Source: JALHUB01 sp963719465 (GTDB lineage Bacteria; Chloroflexota; Dehalococcoidia; DSTF01; JALHUB01). From it: a stretch of 64,000 bases of DNA. Both the position numbers and the translations under genes were made by a program. Below the pieces are notes generated by a model. It saw only the letters and a program-made list of their open reading frames with translations, was not told the DNA's origin and did no database searches. Location: contig OY970386.1 in NCBI GenBank assembly GCA_963719465.1, positions 1,488,001-1,552,000 of the forward strand. Reading direction: 5' to 3'. Positions 24,596-32,304 of the stretch are shown here, one piece after another. How positions within the stretch are numbered: position 1 is the first letter of the stretch; each line of letters starts with the position of its first letter.

Positions 24596-25470
24596 GAGGC
24601 GCTATTCCCCAGTCCGGCGCGGGAGATGACCTCCGCAGCGATGGCGGGCGTCCCGCCCCAGGCGACGTGCAGGCCGCGAACGCCTTCCAGGGCGGCGAGC
24701 TTCGACGCGGTCTCGGCGCAGATGGCGACACCCTCGGCGGCGGGGTCGGCCGCGTCCTGGATACGCGCGACTATGCTTTCGGGAATGCGGCCCCGGCGAT
24801 GCAACGCCTCCGCCTGCGCCGGGTCGGTCAGCGGCTGAACGGAAGCGATGATAGCGGCCTTCTCGTGCAGCCCTTCGCGCCTGGCCTGGTCGAGCCATTC
24901 GCTGAAAGAGGCGACGTCGAAGATGGGGTTTGTCAGGAGGAAGCGGGCGCCGGCCTTCACCTTCTTCCGTGTGTCGATAAGGCTCAGCTCGAGCGGCCGC
25001 AAGGCGGGGTAAGCCTCGGCGCCGAGGAACAGCGGGAAGGGGCCATCCGCGGCGGCTTCGAGCAGAAGCTGGATGAGCTGAACGGGGTCGACGTCGTAGA
25101 CGCCGGCAGCTTCGGGCCGGGCGCCGAGCGATTGATGGTCGCCAGGCAGGCAGAGGAAGTTGTGGACGCCCATCACGGCGGCGCCGGCGGCGTCGGCGAG
25201 GAGGGCTTCGCGATTGCGGTCGCGGGTCAGGAGCGGCAACACGGTCTCGATCCCCTGATTGGCCAGCAGCGCGGACGAGGCGACGGCGGAGAGGGCGCGC
25301 TCGCCGTTGGTTGAGACGACAAGGGCGTCGAGAGAGGCCGGCAGCGACGAGGCGAGGTTGCGGACGGCGTCGGCGTCGCGGGCGCCGGCGGTGGTCAGTT
25401 CCGCCGTCAGGACGCGACGGCCGCTGTTCAGGGCGCGTTCGAGGTTGGAGTTCTCGGTCGGCTGACTCAT
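24592..25470 (-). CDS. metF: methylenetetrahydrofolate reductase MetF-like
   Basis: MetF reduces 5,10-methylene-THF to 5-methyl-THF in the methyl branch of the Wood-Ljungdahl pathway or in methionine synthesis. The 292-residue TIM-barrel protein has LTAELTTAGARDAD, GVHNFLCLPGDHQSLG and RFLLTNPIFDVASFSEW; the F-L-T-N-P block is typical of the family. The ATG follows the mvhD1 stop by one base. MetV, the Fe-S partner, is at the other end of the operon. The gene pairing argues for a Moorella-type MetFV-HdrABC-MvhD complex rather than a simple NADH-dependent MetF. Confidence 0.87.
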   Translation of the reverse strand: MSQPTENSNLERALNSGRRVLTAELTTAGARDADAVRNLASSLPASLDALVVSTNGERALSAVASSALLANQGIETVLPLLTRDRNREALLADAAGAAVMGVHNFLCLPGDHQSLGARPEAAGVYDVDPVQLIQLLLEAAADGPFPLFLGAEAYPALRPLELSLIDTRKKVKAGARFLLTNPIFDVASFSEWLDQARREGLHEKAAIIASVQPLTDPAQAEALHRRGRIPESIVARIQDAADPAAEGVAICAETASKLAALEGVRGLHVAWGGTPAIAAEVISRAGLGNSAS

Positions 25471-25471
25471 C

Positions 25472-25943
25472 TTATTCGCCTCTCGGGTTGGTGCGTGGTG
25501 ACAGGGGGCTTGGCGGAAGACCGGCAAGGGCGGCCTCGACCGCCGGCGCGAGCTCGCCTTCGCCGCCATCCGGCGCGGGCGGGATCAGGACGAGGCGTCT
25601 TTCTTCAAGACCAATCTCGTCGAGGATACGTTTCACGAAGTCGATGCGTCGCTGGACGCGTCGCTGGCCTTCCAGATAGCGGCAGCGGGCGTCGCCGCAG
25701 GTGGCGACGAGGACGAGGTCGACGCCCTGTTCGAACGCCTTCAGGAAGTGCTCGGGCTGGAGCTTGCCGGCGCAGGGAACGCGGATCTCCCTTACGTGAG
25801 GGGGAGAGGGCTGTTTGCTCGGAGAAGCCTGCGGCGGATTGCCGTCGGGCTGGAGGGTGAAGCAGCGGAAGAGGACGACGTTCCAGCAAGGGGCCCAAGG
25901 AGGCCGTGGCGGCCGCCCCGGTCTGGTCGAGGCCTGCTTCCAT
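25472..25943 (-). CDS. second MvhD-like subunit, start uncertain (possible frameshift)
   Basis: A second, divergent MvhD-family protein starts the operon. Recognisable text is VVLFRCFTLQ, then REIRVPCAGKLQPEHFLKAFEQG and VLVATCGDARCRYLEGQRR. The N-terminal CxxC-xxxxx-GAD cluster region of the downstream copy is absent, so Fe-S ligation may differ. No ATG, GTG or TTG opens this frame close to the conserved region. An ATG at 25943 behind CGGAGGGA lies in a frame one base off, so a further one-base insertion between about 25870 and 25940 is likely. The longer open frame to 26113 looks non-coding. Confidence 0.65.
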
Positions 25944-26138
25944 ACTCGGCAAACGTCCCTCCGATCGCCCAGGGGGCTGTAAACTAGTCTGCCATAATCG
26001 TCGAGACAAGGGAACGGTCTTTGCGGGTGGAGATTGAATCGCCTGGCCTCGATGCGGCAACCGGTTACCGTTATCCTGCTTATATGATCGGCGGAAGCAG
26101 CGGCCAGTGTCAAGAGCGGGAGCGGCGCAAGTGATAGG

Positions 26139-26217
26139 GGGCCGCTCGGCGGCCTGCCGGTGCGCAGGCCGGCCTGCCTGGGGCAGGCGCGCCCGCTCGC
26201 GGGCAGCCGAGCGGCCC
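26139..26217. repeat. GCCGCTCGG palindrome, copy 2, enclosing three hairpins (cloverleaf-like)
   Basis: Outer arms GGGCCGCTCGGC (26139-26150) and GCCGAGCGGCCC (26206-26217) pair perfectly over 12 bases. Inside lie three perfect hairpins in a row: GGCCTGC/GCAGGCC (26151-26170), GCCTGCC/GGCAGGC (26172-26188) and GCCCGC/GCGGGC (26191-26204). The whole element can fold into a four-armed structure. It sits between the marR 3' end and the metF operon. It is not a tRNA: loop sequences do not match and no anticodon or T-loop is present. Confidence 0.65.
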
Positions 26218-26302
26218 AGCGACGCTACGCGAGCGTCGTCCTCGAAGTGTCAAGCGCGAAAGCGGCGGTCGAGTCGTCGTTGCCGCCGGCTCGGCGCTGT
26301 TT

Positions 26303-26800
26303 CTACGCCCGGACGCCGGGCTTGCGCGAGAGGTTGGCGGCGGCTACGTCGCGGATCTTCTCGCAGGAGGTCTTCAGATGGTCCTTCTCTGAGGCGGTCA
26401 GCGCGCTGAACAGCTTGGCAGCGGCCTGATCCGCCACCGCGGACGCCTCTTCGAACTTCTTGGAGCCGGTCTTGGTGAACTCGACCAGCCTCTTGCGCCG
26501 GTCCTTGGGGTCGCCGTGGGTATGGACCCAGCCCTTCGCCTCGGTGCGGTCCACCAGGCCGGTCAGGCTGTTCGGCTCCTTGACCATCCACTTGGCGAGA
26601 GCGCTAATGGTCAGTGGTCGTCGCTCGCGGGCGAGAAGGCCCAGGAGCTGCAGTTGCGGCAGGGAGATTCCCTGCGGTATGAGCGCTGACTCCTGTACCT
26701 TGAAGACAGCGTTGTAAGCCTGATACAACGGCTGCCATTCGCCGTTCGCTTGGACTTTTCCTGCAGGGGCGGTCTTTGCGGCAGGGGCTTTCCTTGGCAC
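26303..26800 (-). CDS. MarR-family transcriptional regulator
   Basis: The 165-residue protein has a 20-residue Lys/Ala-rich N-terminal tail. A MarR winged helix-turn-helix follows (ISLPQLQLLGLLARER, TISALAKWMVKEPNSLTGLVDRTEAKGWV, wing DPKDRRKRLVEFTKTG) and a C-terminal dimerisation helix. It lies alone between the metF operon and the polysaccharide locus. An inverted repeat overlaps its own promoter, indicating autorepression. The ligand and other targets are unknown. Confidence 0.88.
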   Translation of the reverse strand: MPRKAPAAKTAPAGKVQANGEWQPLYQAYNAVFKVQESALIPQGISLPQLQLLGLLARERRPLTISALAKWMVKEPNSLTGLVDRTEAKGWVHTHGDPKDRRKRLVEFTKTGSKKFEEASAVADQAAAKLFSALTASEKDHLKTSCEKIRDVAAANLSRKPGVRA

Positions 26801-26882
26801 TATTCAGGTCCTTCCTTTCGTTTTTGCTTTCGCTCCTTCGATTGGAGCATTGTCCTTGGGCGGCCTTTCGGACGTACTGTAC

Positions 26883-26913
26883 TTTGGTAACTTGAATGAT
26901 ACCAAATTGTCAA
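26883..26913 (-). promoter_or_regulatory. marR promoter with overlapping operator
   Basis: The inverted repeat TTTGGTA-N10-TACCAAA (26883-26906) lies between a consensus -35 TTGACA (minus strand, 26913-26908) and a weak -10 TTACCA (26890-26885). Repeat geometry suits a MarR dimer, so binding would block RNA polymerase. Confidence 0.5.
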
Positions 26914-27219
26914 GCCTTTTGCGTTTTTCTGCAAGAATTGAGGGTAACCCCGCATTTCCCCCTGCGGAGCCGCTGACATATACTGGCTCACGATGTGGCC
27001 GATCGGGGAGGGCGAGAACAGAAAGTGGTGTTTCGGCCGATATTCATTTCGAGCGGGGAGCACTTCTCTTGCTCTGACGGCGGAGGCGGCGGAAACTCCA
27101 ATCTGCGCTGGGCCCCCGAATCCAGGATCTTTTTACAGATTGGTAATAATTCCTTGAGACCACGGGTCTAACATCCGCATCGAAGTCAATGCTTCGTTGA
27201 TGCTGGGAGGAGGGGTGAA
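26914..27219. other. intergenic region between marR and the polysaccharide locus
   Basis: There is no gene in this stretch of about 300 bases. It is more AT-rich than its surroundings (TTTTTACAGATTGGTAATAA near 27130) and probably carries the promoter of the plus-strand locus, but no clear -35/-10 pair could be fixed. Confidence 0.4.
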
Positions 27220-27393
27220 ATGCGAAGCAGCGAAGGAGGGGGCGTTCCTCTTAGTCCGTCGTCCATCCATCCAGACCTAGCCCGAGAAGACATTCTTGGC
27301 AGAAGACGTGGAGGCCGTCCGGAGGTTCCGGAAGGCCTCTCGTTTTGTGTCTGTCTTGTCGGGCGCCAATCGGGAGTGAGTGAGGAGGAATGA
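27220..27393 (+). CDS. possible 57-residue leader ORF
   Basis: An ATG behind a strong GGGAGGAGGGG box opens a 57-codon frame (MRSSEGGGVPLSPSSIHPDL ... VSEEE). Its stop TGA overlaps the start of the following secreted-protein gene (ATGA at 27390-27393). A terminator-like hairpin lies inside it. It has no recognisable domain and may be a cis-acting leader peptide or chance. The ribosome binding site and the four-base overlap are the only support. Confidence 0.35.
   Translation: MRSSEGGGVPLSPSSIHPDLAREDILGRRRGGRPEVPEGLSFCVCLVGRQSGVSEEE
27311..27346 (+). terminator. attenuator-like hairpin before the dockerin-protein gene
   Basis: GAGGCC-G-TCCGGA (27311-27323) pairs with TCCGGA-A-GGCCTC (27327-27339), 12 pairs around one mismatch, followed by TCGTTTT. 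It lies 44 bases before the coding start. A similar hairpin with the same CTTCCTCGTTTTGTG-like tail follows the gene at 28840. Confidence 0.55.
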
Positions 27394-28730
27394 GTATGAA
27401 ACAACGTCTTATTTTTGGTCTAGCGCTAGTCCTGACAGCATTCGTATCGTTCATGGCCCTCCGTTTGGCGTCATCTAACGCCCAGACAACCATCCCCATC
27501 GGGGTGGATGCCTATCAGAACCAGATCGGCAGCGAGCCAGCGGGATTGACCTATGTCTACAAGTACATAGTGCCCGGCGGCACGAGTGTCGTGCCCGGCT
27601 TCATCAGCACGGCCTACGCCGACGGTCTCAAGCCGGTGCTGGTCGTCTACACCAACTACGACAGCACGACGCCCGACTATTCGGTCTGGGACGCGACGAT
27701 GGCTGCGATCAAGGCGGATGGCCGCTCCGTGGACGTGGTGGTCGAGCCCGATATGATGGGCTACATTAAGAACGCCAACGGCTGCGCCACGACGGGGAAG
27801 CAGGTGGTCGACAGGTTCCTGTCGACAGCCCCGTCGAACGCGAACCTTGGCTTCTTCATGAGCCCGTGGAACCTCCCCTATGACGGCGCGAGCGCCGACG
27901 CCTCCGCGTGGCTTTCCTGCTGGCAGGCTGCCGGCGGTGACCGGATGCAGTCGATCTACGTCAACGTCTCCGACCGCGATCAGGAGTATTACGGCACCTA
28001 TCCGTGGTCGGCTTCGAAGATCCAGCAGTTCGAGGACTGGTTCAAAGCGCTGAGTCAGGCGACTGGCAGGAAGATCGGGGTCTGGCAGATACCGATGGGC
28101 AACTCGCAGTGCCTGAACGGGTACCGCTCGAACCTCGTCGAGACGTGGCTGACTCCGAATAAGCTGGCGGCCCTTTCGCCTTACGTCGACAAGCTGCTGT
28201 TTGGGCCGGGCATAGAGACAGGCGGATCCGCACAAAGCTGGAACCTGTCGTCGGACGCCGTCTACGACTGTGGATTCTTCAATTCGACGGTGAAGTCGCT
28301 TGCTGGCGGCGGGCCGACCGCAACGCCGGCAGATCCGACCTCCACAAGCACGCCGCATCCAACGGCGACGAACACGCCGCGCGCGACCAACACGCCTTTG
28401 CCGACGGCGACGAACACGCCGCAGGCGACCAACACGCTTTTGCCGACGGCGACGAACACGCCGCACGCGACGAACACGCCGCACGCGACCAACACGCCGC
28501 GGGCGACCAGCACGCCTTTGCCGACGGCGACGAACGCGCCCACTCCGAATCTCCCCTGCGGTGACGTGACGGGAGACGGGACGGTGACGGCAACGGATCT
28601 TCGTGAGGTGTGCCTGGCAATGGAGGGCGGGGACACGAATCCATCCTACGACGTGAACGGCGATGGCCGGCTGAACGTAGTTGACATCGCCATCGTGGCT
28701 TGGCAGGTGGGTCGCAGTTGTACGCGCTAG
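27390..28730 (+). CDS. secreted putative glycan-active protein with Thr/Pro linker and dockerin
   Basis: The protein has 446 residues. A signal peptide (residues 1-31) precedes a domain of about 280 residues of an unrecognised family: IPIGVDAYQNQIG, LKPVLVVYTNY, VDVVVEPDMMGYI, NLGFFMSPWNLPYDG, IGVWQIPMGNSQCLNG. The V-E-P-D, V-W-Q-x-P-x-G-N and L-F-G motifs are shared with the two proteins at 44925 and 46272. A Thr/Pro linker built of 14-residue repeats follows (residues about 310-387). The end is a type I dockerin-like module with two calcium loops (DVTGDGTVTATD, DVNGDGRLNVVD). I infer a TIM-barrel-like hydrolase; catalytic residues are unproven. Confidence 0.75.
   Translation: MSMKQRLIFGLALVLTAFVSFMALRLASSNAQTTIPIGVDAYQNQIGSEPAGLTYVYKYIVPGGTSVVPGFISTAYADGLKPVLVVYTNYDSTTPDYSVWDATMAAIKADGRSVDVVVEPDMMGYIKNANGCATTGKQVVDRFLSTAPSNANLGFFMSPWNLPYDGASADASAWLSCWQAAGGDRMQSIYVNVSDRDQEYYGTYPWSASKIQQFEDWFKALSQATGRKIGVWQIPMGNSQCLNGYRSNLVETWLTPNKLAALSPYVDKLLFGPGIETGGSAQSWNLSSDAVYDCGFFNSTVKSLAGGGPTATPADPTSTSTPHPTATNTPRATNTPLPTATNTPQATNTLLPTATNTPHATNTPHATNTPRATSTPLPTATNAPTPNLPCGDVTGDGTVTATDLREVCLAMEGGDTNPSYDVNGDGRLNVVDIAIVAWQVGRSCTR
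28341..28545 (+). repeat. 42-bp coding tandem repeats (Thr/Pro linker)
   Basis: GCGAC(C/G)AACACG recurs at 28383, 28425 and 28467, an exact 42-bp period, with further degenerate copies on both sides. It encodes A-T-N-T-P-x-P-T-A-T-N-T-P-x units in the linker of the dockerin protein. This is a low-complexity region prone to length change. Confidence 0.8.
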
Positions 28731-28839
28731 ACCGTGTGGACGAAGCAGGCGCGAGGGTTGACGGGATGTTGACGCGACGCCGGGCTGCAGGTCACTTCGC
28801 ACTCTCCCGTTAGCCGGACCGGCTAACACCTCCTTTCTT

Positions 28840-28883
28840 GTGGGCGAGGGCCAGGGAAGGCCTCTCGCCCACTTCCTCGTTTT
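28840..28883 (+). terminator. terminator after the dockerin-protein gene
   Basis: GTGGGCGAG (28840-28848) pairs with CTCGCCCAC (28864-28872), with inner GGCC/GGCC pairing, followed by TTCCTCGTTTTG. A second perfect palindrome, TTAGCCGG-A-CCGGCTAA, lies just before it at 28810-28826. The remaining gap to 29012 shows no gene. Confidence 0.6.
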
Positions 28884-29012
28884 GTGAATGCCCTCTCACG
28901 GGGCGCCGTCACTGCTGCCGGCGTTAATATGTCAACTTTTTCACGAGACGATCACGCTCGCGGCGACGCGATTCACGGGGTTTTGACGGTCGGCTTGTAG
29001 GCTGAAGTTCAA

Positions 29013-29765
29013 ATGGTATCGGATTCTTACTTCGACGTGTGTGGCGTGCGCATTGACGGCGTGAGCAGCCGCGAGACGCTCGAGAGAATCGAGCGGTTCA
29101 TCGCGGATGGGAAACCGCATCGCATTGTGACGGTGAATCTCGACTATTTGCGGCACGCTCGCTCCACTCCGGGATTTCGAGAGGCGCTTGCCGCTGCGGA
29201 CCTCGCCGTTGTCGATGGCGTGCCCCTGGTCTGGCTATCGCGTCTGTTCCGGCGCCCTCTTCCGGAAAGGATCGCCGGCGTCGACCTGGCGGAGGAGTGT
29301 GCGCGGCTGGCGGCGGAAAAAGGGCTTCGCCTGTTCCTGCTCGGAGCGGGTCCGGGGGTCGCGCAGGCGGCGGCGCGTTCGCTTCGAGAGCGCTATCGAG
29401 GCCTGGAGGCGCAGTGTTATACGCCGCCCGTCGGCGATTTCTCGCCGGAAGAGGAGGAGCGGATCCAGGGGGCGATCCTCACCGCGAGGCCGGACATCCT
29501 TCTGGTGGCTCTCTCGACACCGCGGCAGGAGTTGTGGAACTGCACCAACGCTCAGCGCTGGAACGTGCCGGTGGTGATAGGCGTGGGTGCTGCTTTCGAC
29601 ATGCTGAGCGGCGGGGTGGGTAGAGCGCCGATGTGGATGCGACGCTGCAGTCTCGAATGGGCGTTTCGTCTGGCGCTGGAGCCGCGCCGACTCTGGAAAC
29701 GGTATCTGGTTCACGACAGCGTGGTCGTGCTGCGTATTCTCGTGTCTCGGGTCTCTCCTTCGTAG
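29013..29765 (+). CDS. WecG/TagA/CpsF-type glycosyltransferase (GT26)
   Basis: The 250-residue GT26 enzyme transfers an N-acetylmannosamine-type sugar to a lipid-linked intermediate in surface polysaccharide or teichoic acid synthesis. Family blocks are VNLDYLRHARSTPGFREAL, ADLAVVDGVPLVWLSR, RIAGVDL, LFLLGAGPGVAQAAA, RPDILLVALSTPRQELW and VVIGVGAAFDMLSGGVGRAP. It is the first biosynthetic gene of the locus, followed by the sugar-phosphate transferase. One variation: after PRQELW the usual K-E is N-C-T. Confidence 0.9.
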   Translation: MVSDSYFDVCGVRIDGVSSRETLERIERFIADGKPHRIVTVNLDYLRHARSTPGFREALAAADLAVVDGVPLVWLSRLFRRPLPERIAGVDLAEECARLAAEKGLRLFLLGAGPGVAQAAARSLRERYRGLEAQCYTPPVGDFSPEEEERIQGAILTARPDILLVALSTPRQELWNCTNAQRWNVPVVIGVGAAFDMLSGGVGRAPMWMRRCSLEWAFRLALEPRRLWKRYLVHDSVVVLRILVSRVSPS

Positions 29766-29820
29766 GCAAAGACAAAGGGTGGCGGGGGGATCCGACGTTC
29801 TGTAGGAGTGGAACGGACCA

Positions 29821-31248
29821 TTGAGGCTGACGGAAACGCGGGAGGCCTTCACTTTCCAGGTGATCGCGCCGCTGGCAGCGGCGATAGCGCGGCTTTGCTT
29901 TCCGGCATCGTTTGTCGCTGCCGACGCGCTTGGCCTGGCGACGGCGGCAACGGTGGGACACTGGCTTCCGGGAACCGCCGACACATCGGGCTGGCTGACG
30001 GTGCTCCCGGGAGTCAACCTGTTTCATCCGCTGCTCTTCACAGCCATCTCACTTGTCATCCTGAACGTCTTTGGATTCCATGATCGTCTCCGCGCGGTGC
30101 TTCGCGATTCAGAGCTGACCGAGCTATACGGTGCCGTCACCGTCAGCGTTGTCCTGACCATGGCGGTAGCGCTATTCCTTCGCGCTGAGTGCTCGGCGGC
30201 TGTCTATATCCTCACATGGGTGCTGGCGCCGCCAATAATTGTCGCCACGCGAGGGGCGCTGCGCTGGTCGCGACGGCAGGTCTTGCCGATGTCGACGCTG
30301 ACCGTGCCGGTCCTCCTGCTGGGCGAGTCCGAGGAGTCGAAACGGCTGCTGCAGAGGATCGATTCTGTCCCGGAGCTGGACCTGCTGCCGATCGTAGTGT
30401 CCGCCAGCGTGTTGAACAACCTCGAGGAGCTGCGGCTGCTGGTGCAGCAGAACGAGATTCGCCACGTGATCATCACGGCCTCGAAGGAGAACCAGGCGTA
30501 CGTGGCGGAGATGGCGGAGTACTGCCAGGAGTACGGCCTGCGCGTGGCCTGGCTGCAGCGCACCACCGGCCTGCCGATGACGGTCGCGTCGCTCCATACC
30601 TGGGACGGCACCCCGGTCGTCCAGCTCGCGGAGCCGATCTCGCAGCGCCTGTACGAGATGGGCAAGCGCGGCATCGACCTGGTGTGCGCGCTTGCGCTGC
30701 TGCCTTTCCTGCTGCCGATCATCGCCGTCGCTTCGATTGCCGTCCGTCTGGATTCCAGCGGGCCCATCTTTTTGCGGCAACGACGCGTCGGCCGTGGCGG
30801 CAGGGCGTTCGACATGTACAAGTTCCGCAGCATGCGCAGGGGCTCTGAGGAGGTGACGGCGGAGCTGCTGGCGAAGAACGAGGCGACAGGTCCCATGTTC
30901 AAGATGCGGGAAGACCCGCGAATCACGCGCGTCGGCCGACTGCTGCGCCGGACGAGCATCGACGAGCTGCCGCAGATATTCAACGTCATTCGGGGCGATA
31001 TGAGCTTCGTCGGGCCGCGGCCGCCGCTGCCGCGGGAGATCCCCGGCTACAACGAGCTGCAGCGGCGGCGCCTGATGGTGAAGCCGGGCATCAGCGGTCT
31101 GTGGCAGGTCAGCGGTCGCAGCGGCCTGACCTTCGAGGAGATGCTGGACCTGGACATTCGCTATATACAGAAGCGTTCGCTTCTGCTGGACGTCATTATC
31201 CTGGTCAAGACGGTGCCCTGCGTTATTAGCGGGGCGGGAGCCTGCTGA
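29821..31248 (+). CDS. undecaprenyl-phosphate sugar phosphotransferase (initiating enzyme)
   Basis: The 475-residue polyprenyl glycosylphosphotransferase starts repeat-unit assembly by loading a sugar-1-phosphate on undecaprenyl phosphate. It has several N-terminal hydrophobic segments and a CoA-binding-like central domain (VPVLLLGESEESKRLLQRID). The C-terminal bacterial sugar transferase domain reads KRGIDLVCALALLPFLLPII, FLRQRRVGRGGRAFDMYKFRSM, TSIDELPQIFNVIRGDMSFVGPRPP and KPGISGLWQVSGRSGL. The start is TTG behind TAGGAGTGG. The next gene encodes a Wzz-like protein. Confidence 0.9.
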   Translation: MRLTETREAFTFQVIAPLAAAIARLCFPASFVAADALGLATAATVGHWLPGTADTSGWLTVLPGVNLFHPLLFTAISLVILNVFGFHDRLRAVLRDSELTELYGAVTVSVVLTMAVALFLRAECSAAVYILTWVLAPPIIVATRGALRWSRRQVLPMSTLTVPVLLLGESEESKRLLQRIDSVPELDLLPIVVSASVLNNLEELRLLVQQNEIRHVIITASKENQAYVAEMAEYCQEYGLRVAWLQRTTGLPMTVASLHTWDGTPVVQLAEPISQRLYEMGKRGIDLVCALALLPFLLPIIAVASIAVRLDSSGPIFLRQRRVGRGGRAFDMYKFRSMRRGSEEVTAELLAKNEATGPMFKMREDPRITRVGRLLRRTSIDELPQIFNVIRGDMSFVGPRPPLPREIPGYNELQRRRLMVKPGISGLWQVSGRSGLTFEEMLDLDIRYIQKRSLLLDVIILVKTVPCVISGAGAC

Positions 31249-31266
31249 GTCAGCAAGGAGAGAAGA

Positions 31267-32304
31267 ATGAAGCCTTATCTAGCGACCGCCTTTCGAAACC
31301 CGTTGTTGTGGCTGCTGCCGGCGCTGCTGCTACCCCTGCTCGTCGCCGTCGGGGCGATCATGCTTGGACGGCAGAGCTCGGTGCAGGCGAGTGTCTGGAC
31401 CGACACGTCCGCGCTGCTGGACGCAACGTCGACAACCAGTCTGGCGCCGCCGGCCCAGCTCCAGGCGGACGCTTTCAACCAGTGGCTGAACACGGAAAGC
31501 TTCCGCTCGACCATTATTACCACCGCCGGGCTCGACGACAAGGTGAACAGCGGCCAGTGGCCAAAGAAGTCGGGAATCAGCGCTCTGCTGACGAAGTTCC
31601 CCTTGACCAAGCCGATCTTCGGCGGCTCGTCCGGCGACGCGGCGGCAAACCACGACCGCGCTCTCGCTGAATTGAAATCGAAGCTGAGCGCTCAAGTCGC
31701 CGGCAATAACCTGCTGTTCATCACCTATAAGGGCGGCAACTCCGACGACGACGTGGCGGCGGTAAAGGCGGCGCTGGACACGTATCAGAAGCAGAATCTG
31801 GGTAAGGACAGCTCGCAGGCGCAGGCGCTCATTCAGTTCTACACCAATGAGGTCAGCTCTGACGAGCAGAGCCTGTCAGAGGCGAGCAACGACCTGCAGG
31901 CTTTTCAGGCGGAACATCCGGCAGCCCCCGGGGCGGCGCGACCGCCGTCAGAGGCCTCGCAGCTCGCCGAGTTGCAGTCCACCTACAACATCCGTCTTTC
32001 CCAGTACGAGCTCGCGCTCAGCCACCTCAGTGATGAGGAGTCGCGGGCCCAGGCGTCGGTATCGTCGTCGAACACGGACTTCCAGGTGGTGGACCAGCCT
32101 ACGGCAAAGGCGCCGGCGCTCCAACTGAAGATAACCGCGTTGCTTACGTTCGCCGGCGTCATCTTCGGCTTCGGGATCGCCGGGCTGCTCATTGCCCTCC
32201 GCACGTGGTCGGACGATGCGGTCCGTGAAGCGGAGGACGTCCGAAAGCTGTTCGGTCGCGAGGCGATGGCCACGATTGCGAGCTTCAAGAAAGGTGGGGA
32301 CTGA
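31267..32304 (+). CDS. Wzz-like polysaccharide co-polymerase
   Basis: The 345-residue protein has the co-polymerase plan: one transmembrane helix near each end (LLWLLPALLLPLLVAVGAIML; LLTFAGVIFGFGIAGLLIAL) and a long, mostly helical periplasmic/extracellular domain between. A Pro-rich patch lies before the second helix (VDQPTAKAPALQ), as in Wzz. It overlaps the CpsD-like ATPase by one base (TGATG), a typical Wzz-kinase pair. It controls chain length by inference. Confidence 0.8.
   Translation: MKPYLATAFRNPLLWLLPALLLPLLVAVGAIMLGRQSSVQASVWTDTSALLDATSTTSLAPPAQLQADAFNQWLNTESFRSTIITTAGLDDKVNSGQWPKKSGISALLTKFPLTKPIFGGSSGDAAANHDRALAELKSKLSAQVAGNNLLFITYKGGNSDDDVAAVKAALDTYQKQNLGKDSSQAQALIQFYTNEVSSDEQSLSEASNDLQAFQAEHPAAPGAARPPSEASQLAELQSTYNIRLSQYELALSHLSDEESRAQASVSSSNTDFQVVDQPTAKAPALQLKITALLTFAGVIFGFGIAGLLIALRTWSDDAVREAEDVRKLFGREAMATIASFKKGGD

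Noticed and set aside
26139..26217. tRNA-like cloverleaf
   Set aside because: The fold has an acceptor-like stem and three arms, but loops lack T-loop and anticodon signatures.
28341..28545. Regular repeats suggestive of a CRISPR array
   Set aside because: The 42-bp units are head-to-tail without spacers and encode a Thr/Pro linker in frame.
27471..28829. 452-codon minus-strand open frame with RRVRR repeats
   Set aside because: It is the antisense reading of the 42-bp Thr/Pro linker repeats.
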